Source: OFTM34 sp047639415
GTDB taxonomy: Bacteria > Planctomycetota > UBA1135 > GCA-002686595
Length of the DNA: 7,196 nt
Direction of reading: 5' to 3'
Assembly (NCBI GenBank): GCA_047639415.1
Contig: JBLINP010000247.1
Span: 1 to 7,196 of the forward strand
Shown: piece by piece, positions 1-6,087 of the stretch
Layout: each line of letters begins with the position of its first letter
Numbering within the stretch: the first letter of the stretch is position 1
Program-made: the position numbers and the translations under genes
The notes under the pieces: model-generated
The model's input: only the letters and a program-made list of their open reading frames with translations
Databases searched by the model: none
What the model was told of the DNA's origin: nothing

Positions 1-2
1 AA

Positions 3-167
3 GGCCAGGCCGCTCTTGATAGAAACTCGTTGACCTATTTCTTTTCCTGGCGATTAATACCGGATGAGCTATCCGCTCGAGTCGCTTGGGCTCGCTTTGA
101 TGCGCAAATGGAAGCACATCTTGAAGGGGCAGACCTGCCCACGGTTACGCTGCCCGAGCGGTTTTAA
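3..167 (+). CDS. C-terminal end of an unidentified protein (partial, 5' end outside window)
   Basis: Frame 3 is open from the window edge to a TAA at 165-167 and gives 54 residues. The other two forward frames both stop within the first 35 bases. The peptide reads like a real protein tail: an aromatic stretch (LTYFFSWRL), then a helical, charged segment (ARVAWARFDAQMEAHLEG), ending in LPERF. It has no stop until just before the convergent serine hydrolase gene, leaving only 11 nt between the two stop codons, which is typical of tightly packed convergent genes. I do not recognise the family, and too little is present to assign a function. No clear intrinsic terminator separates the two genes. 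A 5-bp stem at 127-131/136-140 (GGGCA/TGCCC) lies within the coding end but lacks an adjacent T-run. Confidence 0.6.
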   Translation, partial: GQAALDRNSLTYFFSWRLIPDELSARVAWARFDAQMEAHLEGADLPTVTLPERF

Positions 168-178
168 TTGGCGGCAAT

Positions 179-1555
179 CTATCGTCGGGAATAGCGCGTT
201 TGACGGCCATTCTTACGAACCGTCAAGCTTGATGGTGATTGATCTTGTTCGCCGAGCTCGAAACTGAATTCGGTTAGTTGGTCGATTGCGTAGAAGCGAT
301 TTGGAGCAGCGGCTAAAAGTCGAACCGCAGGCTGCCGGATTTGTTCCGTGTACAGTCGTCCATTTTCGAGAGTGACGCTCAGCTCGAATCCAAGCGGCGA
401 ACGATAATGACCAGTGAGAATGGAGAGTTGCGCGGAACTCAACTGCAAAGGAACGCGAAGTTTCGGGGGATCGATTTGTTCGCCATTCAGCAACTGTTGA
501 AACAGAACGCCAAACTCACCAATTCGTTCCGTAGAGCCATTCGCTAGAACGATGCCAGCTGTCTGATGTTCTCGATCGACGAAGATAAATGCCGAATGGC
601 CGTCCGTTCTACCGTCGTGAAAAAAAGCGCTTCCCGCCACGGGAAAATGCCAAGCGAGTCCGAGGTCATATTTGGCATTGCTTTTGAAGTGAACTCGTGT
701 GGCATTTGTCAGAGCGCGTCGAAGCGGTTCATTCTGGGTCCGTGAAGGCGCGAGTAGAACGGCTAAATAGCGGGCTAAGTCATCAGCTGTTGAAGTCAAT
801 TCGCCGCAAGCATCGAGACTGCCGTATTCGGTTCTCGGGACGACATCTCCATTCGAGTCATGGCCGGGAGCAGCGTGAATCTGACCAGCCGTTGGAATGC
901 GGAATCTCGTGTTCAGCATCTGAAGCGGATGACAAACGCTTTTGATCAACATTTGTTCAACGCTCTGATTGGAGTGATGCGCCAACGCCCATCCCAGAAT
1001 TCCGTAGCCCGCGTTGCTGTATAGGTATCGCTCACCTGGGTCCGAGAGGCTGCTGAAGCTCCTCATGAATGAGTGCAGTTGCGCTTCACCGAAATCAGAG
1101 TAGTCGATCAAGAAACGCGTGGCGTCACGCGCAAGGTTACTCGGAATACTTGGAAACCCGGCGGTGTGGGTAGCCAAGTCAATCAGCCGCACTGGTTTTT
1201 CAGACCGTGGCAATTGGCAATGAGAAGGAACCAATTCGTTAAGAGTTGTCTCTAGAGTTATCGAGCTGCGTTCGACTTCGGCCGCGAATGCCAGCGCCGT
1301 GAACGTTTTGGTAATGGAACCAATCTCAAAGATGGTTCGGCCATCGGGCACGCGCTCGTCCTTGTTTGAGTAGCGGCCAAGTCCAAAACTTTCAGAGTCG
1401 CCAGTGGAAGATATCCAGCCAACTACGAGTCCCGGGACGATTTCTGCAGCAATGAGAGGTTGGGCTAACCTGCGCAACTCATCGCTGAGCTTGGACACCG
1501 GCTGAGTCGGTGTTTGTTGAAATAGAAACAAAGTCGCTAGCAACATCAGACTCAC
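179..1555 (-). CDS. Serine hydrolase, class C beta-lactamase / PBP-like family, exported
   Basis: A 458-residue protein starting at GTG (1555), preceded by AAGGG five bases upstream. The N-terminus (residues 2-13) is a short hydrophobic run followed by a Gln/Thr/Pro-rich stretch, consistent with export, although the usual positive n-region is missing. Residues about 22-355 form the beta-lactamase-like domain. The nucleophile motif is S80-I-T-K83 (SxxK) in GSITKTF, with HTAGFPS at 130-136, Y179-S-N181 (YxN), and H313-D-G315 in the place of the KTG/HxG box. All catalytic motifs are present, so the enzyme is probably active. The family includes AmpC, AmpH, EstB-type esterases and D-aminopeptidases, and the substrate cannot be read from sequence. 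Residues about 370-455 (beginning LQLSSAQL, with TGHYRSPLG) look like the lipocalin-like C-terminal domain often fused to these enzymes. It is the last gene of the minus-strand operon, 24 nt after the EF-hand gene and in the same frame. Confidence 0.88.
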   Translation of the reverse strand: MSLMLLATLFLFQQTPTQPVSKLSDELRRLAQPLIAAEIVPGLVVGWISSTGDSESFGLGRYSNKDERVPDGRTIFEIGSITKTFTALAFAAEVERSSITLETTLNELVPSHCQLPRSEKPVRLIDLATHTAGFPSIPSNLARDATRFLIDYSDFGEAQLHSFMRSFSSLSDPGERYLYSNAGYGILGWALAHHSNQSVEQMLIKSVCHPLQMLNTRFRIPTAGQIHAAPGHDSNGDVVPRTEYGSLDACGELTSTADDLARYLAVLLAPSRTQNEPLRRALTNATRVHFKSNAKYDLGLAWHFPVAGSAFFHDGRTDGHSAFIFVDREHQTAGIVLANGSTERIGEFGVLFQQLLNGEQIDPPKLRVPLQLSSAQLSILTGHYRSPLGFELSVTLENGRLYTEQIRQPAVRLLAAAPNRFYAIDQLTEFSFELGEQDQSPSSLTVRKNGRQTRYSRR

Positions 1556-1560
1556 AAAAA

Positions 1561-1565
1561 CCCTT
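1561..1565 (-). promoter_or_regulatory. Ribosome binding site for the serine hydrolase GTG start
   Basis: On the minus strand AAGGG is followed by TTTTT and then GTG at 1555. This is good Shine-Dalgarno spacing. It decides the start, because the only other in-frame codons back to the stop at 1580-1582 include no ATG, GTG or TTG. Confidence 0.6.
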
Positions 1566-1579
1566 GTTCGTGTCGGCGA

Positions 1580-2914
1580 TCAGTTGGGCGGATCGAGCAA
1601 CATGCCGAACCATGATTCGAGTTCTTCGTAACTAGCTCGTTCGTCGTTGTCACGATCGACGCCTTTTACGACGCCCGGTTTGAAAGCTTCCTGCTCTGTG
1701 ATATACCCGTCATTATTCACATCCTGAAGTCGCATGAAATTTGAGACCTCAGGTGGACCGACGACGCCATCCCGATTGATGTCGAGCGTGGAAAGCATTC
1801 GATCAAACCCCGATACTTTTGGTGCTTTTGACGGGCTACTCTGGATGGCCGTTCGCGCCCAAAAGACGGAGACGGGTAGAGTTTTGGTGAGCGGAGTCGC
1901 GCGTAGCTCCAACGTCACCCAGCGATCTGAGTAAGCCGAAAGATCGACTCGCCAGGGGAGCCACGCATCGGCTTGCTTTGCATCTTTTCCAATTCCTGAA
2001 GTCGCGATAACTTCGCCATTAATTAGTAACGAGCAGAGAGCGCCGGGAACAAAGGGGTAGGCATCGGAGGGAATCCCAAGTTCACATTCGAAAATTGGGA
2101 AGTGCCCAAGCTTCACGAAACGCCATCGCACGCCAGCGCCCGCAACCAGCGGCATTAGAATCGAATGTTTCGCCGATCCTTGAATATTGACCGTCTCGAC
2201 TCTGACGCCTTCCGTAGCGAGCGAAGCCTGCTCGCTGACCATTCCCAAATGCTGTACTTGGTTTTGATCAATCCGTAACACCGGCTTGATTCCATCGTAT
2301 CGCGAACGATCGTCTTCAAGGTTGTAGGCGATGGACATGCCTTTGGTCTTCGAATAAACCTCCGAGAGCGGCAGCCACCCCCCTGGACGACGAAGGCTCA
2401 AGATCCCCCAAGAGACCATATTGTCAGCGGTTGGGTCCGTTTGCGCCCCAATCGATTTCAGTGCCTCCTGAACCTCGTCTCGCATCTGACCGGCTTGTTT
2501 ACCCTTCGGTTGAATCGTGCGAAAGGAAGCCAGTGCGATGGCGGTGTCGATTGGAATTGAACGAATCAAATCGAGCAAGCTACCCGGCGAATCAACATCT
2601 CGGGGAAGATAGAAAGTATAGAGCGTCGGGGGGGCATCTCCGGGTGGGATGGTGACCAAACGCAGCCCTGTCTGGTTGAAGTAGGAATTCAGCATTTTCC
2701 CGTCGACATAGATCGTCGAACGCTGTGGTCGGTTGCCGAACAAGACTGGCGGAAGAGTCGCTCCACAGCTGTAGATTCGAACCGAGCGGCCTTCGTTAAC
2801 GTCGGCTGCTATTTGAGTGGGGCGGCTATCTCCGATGGAGAAAGCGCCGATTCGAAAGCCGAAGGCGATGATTACTATTAGAGCTAGCGTGCTAATCGAG
2901 AGAGCTGTGCGCAT
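1580..2914 (-). CDS. Exported protein with ILEI/FAM3-like domain, beta-sandwich region and three C-terminal EF-hands
   Basis: A 444-residue protein with ATG at 2914. Residues 1-24 look like a signal peptide or anchor: one Arg, then a long hydrophobic core (LALIVIIAFGF). Residues about 65-185 resemble the ILEI/FAM3 fold: a strand GLRLVTIPPGD, a YTFYLPRDVDSPGSLLDLI segment, IPIDTAIALASF, then EVQEALKSIGAQT and a WGILSLRRPGG strand. Residues about 215-355 are a beta-rich region with WLPWRVDLSAYSDRWVTLEL, of the NPCBM/carbohydrate-binding type common in planctomycete secreted proteins. The C-terminus has three EF-hand loops: 378-389 (D-x-N-x-D-G...E), 398-409 (D-x-N-x-D-G...E) and 420-431 (D-x-D-x-D-E...E, where the usual Gly at loop position 6 is Glu). 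Calcium binding is therefore likely. It is the second gene of the operon, 9 nt after the CotH gene. The ILEI call comes from pattern memory, not a profile search. The EF-hands are certain; the overall role is unknown. Confidence 0.85.
   Translation of the reverse strand: MRTALSISTLALIVIIAFGFRIGAFSIGDSRPTQIAADVNEGRSVRIYSCGATLPPVLFGNRPQRSTIYVDGKMLNSYFNQTGLRLVTIPPGDAPPTLYTFYLPRDVDSPGSLLDLIRSIPIDTAIALASFRTIQPKGKQAGQMRDEVQEALKSIGAQTDPTADNMVSWGILSLRRPGGWLPLSEVYSKTKGMSIAYNLEDDRSRYDGIKPVLRIDQNQVQHLGMVSEQASLATEGVRVETVNIQGSAKHSILMPLVAGAGVRWRFVKLGHFPIFECELGIPSDAYPFVPGALCSLLINGEVIATSGIGKDAKQADAWLPWRVDLSAYSDRWVTLELRATPLTKTLPVSVFWARTAIQSSPSKAPKVSGFDRMLSTLDINRDGVVGPPEVSNFMRLQDVNNDGYITEQEAFKPGVVKGVDRDNDERASYEELESWFGMLLDPPN
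1619..1783 (-). other. EF-hand calcium-binding loops (three) in the C-terminus of the preceding protein
   Basis: Residues 378-431 contain three 12-residue loops with acidic or Asn ligands at positions 1, 3, 5 and Glu at position 12. The first two are canonical, with Gly at position 6. The third has Glu there and may bind calcium more weakly. Planctomycete exported proteins often carry such C-terminal EF-hand or dockerin-like pairs. Confidence 0.8.
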
Positions 2915-2922
2915 CGTTGTGG

Positions 2923-2928
2923 CCTACT
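2923..2928 (-). promoter_or_regulatory. Ribosome binding site of the EF-hand gene, overlapping the CotH stop codon
   Basis: The minus-strand sequence AGTAGG lies 8 nt before the ATG at 2914 and contains the TAG stop of the CotH gene (2924-2926). It matches the Shine-Dalgarno core imperfectly. The overlap implies that translation of the EF-hand protein is coupled to that of the CotH protein. Confidence 0.4.
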
Positions 2929-5746
2929 TGCCGAGAATCTTATCCTCGTACATCTGCTTGACATCGACTTCAACGCTATCGGCAATCTGACCGTTAAGGG
3001 AGAGCGTGCAAGGAATCTGAATTAGATAGTTACCGCGGATAGCGTTCTCGATTGTCACGTTGACGGCGAAGATCGAGCAGGGACCATACTCCGGCTTTTT
3101 GACGTAGGCTGCGAAGGCGTAATTCTCAGCATGCTTGACGAGTAGTCCGTCCACTTCGACTTTTGAAAAGTCCTTGGATGCAACAGCGATCGACGCGCTT
3201 TCGACCACACAATCGCGAGCTCGTACAACGCTGTTTTCACCAGCGGAAATTGCTTTATCGCCGATGTCGATGAATCGACTTCCTACGACATCGATATTGC
3301 TACCGCTTACATCGACAGCGTCTTCAACGGAATTGATGAACGTGCAATCACGAACAGTACCCGTTATGAAATCCCCATCGAATGCATCGGAGGCGCAGGT
3401 GTCGATGGTTACGCGCTCAAGTAGCACTTCGGTTCCATAGGCGTTGAGAGCGTCCTCGCCATGAGCGTCCGTAAAGCTGCAGTCAAGCAGTTGAACCGGG
3501 CATCGGTAAAAGGTGACGCCACCCGTCATCATCCAGCCACCGCGACGAATGATGTTGGTGTCGCGTACGTGTACATGTTCCCAAAGGCTTTGCGTGGGAG
3601 CTCTTAAAACGGTAACTCCCGACCAACTTGCTAAGCCGGGCTTCGGCTCTAGGCGAATGGGGTTCGAGGCCGTGCCCTTAAATATCAATGCGTCGCCCGT
3701 GATCAGTGCTGCAGATTCATCGAATCGCAAAGTCACTCCGGGACCAACGTGCAGGGACATGGCACTGGGTAAAACCAAATCTCCATCAACGTCCCAAACG
3801 CCTGGTTTAATTCGTAGTTGCCCGCTGTCCTTGTCTACGAACAGAAAGGAATGGGCTTCTAGCGCTTGCTCCAAAGTGGGAGGAGCGGGGCGTGCACCTT
3901 CTTCCATCCATTCGCGTTCAAAATTTCGAAGCTCAATCAATTCAACGCGCTGTTCCGATTCAGTCAGGAGGCGATACTCCACGGCAATCGTACTAGCCTT
4001 GGACGGCGCGGGGGATTCCGCGTCGTCGACCACGGCCTTCTTGATTTCATCGACGGTGGATAGCATTGCTTGGCGCTCGTCCGCCGGCAGCCTGAATGTC
4101 AGGCGGCTGTTGTCGGAGGGCAATACAACCGCTCCAGATTCGCCCGAGATTCGTGAGTAGCCTGCTCCAGAATCGGCGACGAGTGCCGACGACGCGGAGA
4201 ACATACGCCCGTTTTCATAGCGGAATCCGCGTAGTGCTATCGGAACGCGAGTGGTGTTCCAAACGATGATTTGGATTACCGAGGAACCGAGTTCGTCACC
4301 AATGAGCTTGGATTCGAAATTGATGGCGTCGTTCGGACGCAAAGTTTCACGGAGGTAAACTTGCTGATCCCAGAGCTGATTGCGGACGGCCGCTGAATCA
4401 GCTTGGCTGTCCATCATTCCCTCGGCTTTCAATAGCGCGGAGACGTTGTCGAGCTCATCGCCAAACTCATCAAAAATCTCGCCTAGCCAGCGCGGATTAG
4501 TCATCCGGGCCAAGTGAATGAAGAGCTGATTGTGATAGCTCGAACTTTTCAAAAACTCAGTGGTCGTGTAGGTGTTCATCTCCAGTGGACCACGTCCCGG
4601 TACAGGTATGCCTGCCAGAGTGTCGTAAACGATGGGTTCGAGTAGACCGGTGATGGGATTGTGATAGAAGCGACGATTGTGCCAAGCCAGTCCGTGTGTG
4701 CAGCGGAACATGCAAAGCAGAGCGTGCATCTCTGCTGCGGCGTTTGTGTCGAGCACGGAGTCAATGCGTTTGACTCCGCGATCCAGTTGGGCTTGATAGT
4801 GCGCGATTTGTGAGTTGTCCACGGCCAGCCAAGAGCGAATACCAGATTGAATGACTTTCATCTGGTCGAGAGCTTCCATCAACTGCCGCGCTAGATTCTC
4901 GGACTTCATCAAACGGCCTTCGCCGAATGCTGCAATTTCAGCCTGATTGATCGACAGCGCCGGATTGACCGTCCTTGGCGTGTAGGATTGCTGAAAGTCG
5001 TATTGCTCAGTAGCGCTCATCGATGCGGTTTCGTCGAACTTGACAATGGGCCCTTCACGACGGCCAGCAGATTCGAGAAGCTCTTTCGTAAAGTGCTCTT
5101 CGAGGTAATAGATCCCGAGAGCGTTGCCGTTCAAGACAATGTTCACGAAACGAGATCTTGGCGCGAGCATGCCTTCGCGCCTGGCCACTTGCATAACGAG
5201 CCATTCCCAAAGGTAGCCACGCGTCTTGGGGTGTTGAACCGAAAAGCGGCTCATGCCAAACAGTTTGTTGTCGCTCAGCTCAACGCGGAAAGACCACTTC
5301 TTTGTTGAAAGGTGATCGAGATAATCACCTTTGATTCGAATCTTGGCTTCGATGCTTTTCTCTCGATTGCCAATCGTGGCGTCGACCAAATCACCATCGG
5401 TTTGAACGATGAGTCCGCTTCTCGTTGAGCGGTCGTAAACTTTCTGGAGTACCTCGGAATTGTCGTCGTTGACTTCAATCGTGATGATCTCGAGATTGTT
5501 CTCCGGGGCGGGAGCGGGCGCCTCGTTTCGCAACATCGGAATTTGCAAGACGGTCAATGGGTTGACGACTGCACTACCCCCGCTCGATTCTCCTTCTACG
5601 GCGAGGACGCCTTCCTCTACGACCAGCGCCAGGTTTGCTGGTTGAATCAAGCGATCTAATCCGACCCCGATTCCGACTCCAACGGCTACGAGTAGGAAGC
5701 CGAGCAATATCTCGGATCGTTTCTCTTTATCGTCCTTGATCAACAT
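2924..5746 (-). CDS. Membrane-anchored CotH kinase-family protein with C-terminal parallel beta-helix
   Basis: The frame opens at a TTG (5833), but I place the start at ATG 5746, giving 940 residues. From there the protein begins with a Lys/Arg-rich n-region (KDDKEKR) and one hydrophobic helix at 13-30, an N-in membrane anchor or uncleaved signal. The 29 extra residues from TTG are Pro-rich and unlike any export signal. Residues about 85-430 form a CotH domain: IKGDYLDHLSTKKWSFRVEL, LFGMSRFSVQ, NIVLNGNALGIYYLEEHFTKE, then WHNRRFYHN and VYDTLAG, the counterpart of the family's HNYYLY...WDxD segment. Residues about 485-610 are beta-rich and Ig-like. Residues about 645-895 are a right-handed parallel beta-helix with repeats such as DAFDGDF, DAVDVSGS, GDKAISAGE, VASKDFS and KKPEYGP. 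CotH of Bacillus is an atypical protein kinase of spore coat proteins; the bacterial relatives outside spores are mostly uncharacterised. First gene of the operon, so its product probably defines the module at the cell surface. Confidence 0.87.
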   Translation of the reverse strand: MLIKDDKEKRSEILLGFLLVAVGVGIGVGLDRLIQPANLALVVEEGVLAVEGESSGGSAVVNPLTVLQIPMLRNEAPAPAPENNLEIITIEVNDDNSEVLQKVYDRSTRSGLIVQTDGDLVDATIGNREKSIEAKIRIKGDYLDHLSTKKWSFRVELSDNKLFGMSRFSVQHPKTRGYLWEWLVMQVARREGMLAPRSRFVNIVLNGNALGIYYLEEHFTKELLESAGRREGPIVKFDETASMSATEQYDFQQSYTPRTVNPALSINQAEIAAFGEGRLMKSENLARQLMEALDQMKVIQSGIRSWLAVDNSQIAHYQAQLDRGVKRIDSVLDTNAAAEMHALLCMFRCTHGLAWHNRRFYHNPITGLLEPIVYDTLAGIPVPGRGPLEMNTYTTTEFLKSSSYHNQLFIHLARMTNPRWLGEIFDEFGDELDNVSALLKAEGMMDSQADSAAVRNQLWDQQVYLRETLRPNDAINFESKLIGDELGSSVIQIIVWNTTRVPIALRGFRYENGRMFSASSALVADSGAGYSRISGESGAVVLPSDNSRLTFRLPADERQAMLSTVDEIKKAVVDDAESPAPSKASTIAVEYRLLTESEQRVELIELRNFEREWMEEGARPAPPTLEQALEAHSFLFVDKDSGQLRIKPGVWDVDGDLVLPSAMSLHVGPGVTLRFDESAALITGDALIFKGTASNPIRLEPKPGLASWSGVTVLRAPTQSLWEHVHVRDTNIIRRGGWMMTGGVTFYRCPVQLLDCSFTDAHGEDALNAYGTEVLLERVTIDTCASDAFDGDFITGTVRDCTFINSVEDAVDVSGSNIDVVGSRFIDIGDKAISAGENSVVRARDCVVESASIAVASKDFSKVEVDGLLVKHAENYAFAAYVKKPEYGPCSIFAVNVTIENAIRGNYLIQIPCTLSLNGQIADSVEVDVKQMYEDKILGK

Positions 5747-5782
5747 GTTCTCTAAACGCGCGGGCGAGCGGCTGGGAGGGGG

Positions 5783-5835
5783 AATTGCCGTGGGGCGTGG
5801 ATGGTTCGGCTCGATGAGCCAAGCTTGCGGCAATT
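5783..5835 (-). repeat. Nested inverted repeat in the leader of the CotH operon
   Basis: An 8-bp perfect inverted repeat, AATTGCCG at 5783-5790 and CGGCAATT at 5828-5835, encloses a perfect 5-bp hairpin, GGCTC/GAGCC at 5808-5812/5816-5820 with a 3-base loop. It lies 37 bases before the ATG at 5746, inside the probable 5' untranslated region. It could fold in the transcript or be an operator. Chance cannot be excluded by eye. Confidence 0.35.
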
Positions 5836-5933
5836 GTGCCGAATTCGGATAACAAGATAGTCGCTTGCCGCCGAGATCTTATCGGCAGTTAACGGGGGGC
5901 CGCTTCAATCCGAATTTTGACTTAGGGGTCGGT

Positions 5934-5972
5934 TTTTGAATGAAATCGGATTTTGAATGAAATCGGATTTTG
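5934..5972. repeat. 17-bp tandem direct repeat, two perfect copies plus partial third
   Basis: The unit TTTTGAATGAAATCGGA occurs at 5934-5950 and again, identical, at 5951-5967, followed by TTTTG (5968-5972). A degenerate copy precedes it: TTTTGA at 5915-5920, ending in TCGGT at 5929-5933. The TTTTGA starts are therefore 19, 17 and 17 bases apart. It sits mid-way between two divergent genes, so it may be a regulator-binding array or a slippage product. Confidence 0.85.
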
Positions 5973-6003
5973 GCGCCGTGTCATGCTTCGGGCAAGAAAA
6001 CTG

Positions 6004-6022
6004 GGAGGTCTCTTGGGCCTCC
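6004..6022 (+). other. Short GC-rich stem-loop followed by a T-run, upstream of glnS
   Basis: GGAGGTC (6004-6010) pairs with GGCCTCC (6016-6022), with one G-T wobble and a TCTTG loop. A run of five T (6029-6033) follows after a 6-base gap (GAACAC). The gap makes a classical intrinsic terminator doubtful. It could be an attenuator if transcription starts further upstream. Confidence 0.3.
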
Positions 6023-6049
6023 GAACACTTTTTCCGCCCGCCGGCAGGC

Positions 6050-6055
6050 TATGAT
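6050..6055 (+). promoter_or_regulatory. Candidate -10 box of the glnS promoter
   Basis: TATGAT matches the sigma-70 -10 consensus at five of six positions. A start about six or seven bases later would fall at 6061-6063, giving a leader of roughly 26 bases. The -35 position (about 6027-6032, ACTTTT) is poor, so confidence is limited. Confidence 0.35.
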
Positions 6056-6061
6056 CCCGGA

Positions 6062-6079
6062 CCGTCCGAGCCAGGACGG
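6062..6079 (+). promoter_or_regulatory. Hairpin at the glnS translation start region, overlapping the ribosome binding site
   Basis: CCGTCC (6062-6067) and GGACGG (6074-6079) form a perfect 6-bp GC-rich stem with loop GAGCCA. The 3' arm shares its last two bases with the Shine-Dalgarno sequence GGAAG (6078-6082), which lies five bases before the ATG at 6088. If the TATGAT box is used, the hairpin is at the very 5' end of the mRNA, where it could stabilise the message or limit ribosome access. Confidence 0.4.
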
Positions 6080-6087
6080 AAGCGATT

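Larger units (their letters stand above)
5747..6087. other. Divergent intergenic region between the CotH operon and glnS (341 bases)
   Basis: No convincing gene is seen here. The region should hold both divergent promoters. For glnS, a TATGAT box at 6050-6055 is a good -10 candidate. For the minus operon the best pair I find is weak: TTGAAG (complement of 5903-5908) and GATAAG (complement of 5878-5883), spaced 19 bp. The region also contains a 17-bp direct repeat (5934-5967), a short inverted repeat at 5870-5874/5882-5886 (GCCGA/TCGGC), a nested inverted repeat in the CotH leader, and two hairpins upstream of glnS. The CotH ATG at 5746 has only a poor AGAG (5750-5753), three bases away. A TTG at 5743 would give better spacing. 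Confidence 0.6.

Noticed and set aside
127..140. GGGCA/TGCCC hairpin as a bidirectional terminator
   Set aside because: The stem is only 5 bp, lies within the coding end of the partial gene and has no adjacent T-run on either strand.
64..267. 67-codon forward open frame at the left end
   Set aside because: It overlaps, in another frame, both the partial gene ending at 167 and the end of the serine hydrolase. Its peptide has no recognisable features.
3513..4160. 215-codon forward open frame opposite the CotH gene
   Set aside because: It lies wholly antisense to a well-supported CotH/beta-helix coding region. The Ser/Thr/Arg-rich low-complexity product is typical of a shadow frame.
5747..5833. 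29-residue N-terminal extension of the CotH protein from a TTG start
   Set aside because: There is no Shine-Dalgarno before the TTG, and the residues are Pro-rich and precede an otherwise ideal N-terminal membrane anchor. ATG at 5746 is preferred.
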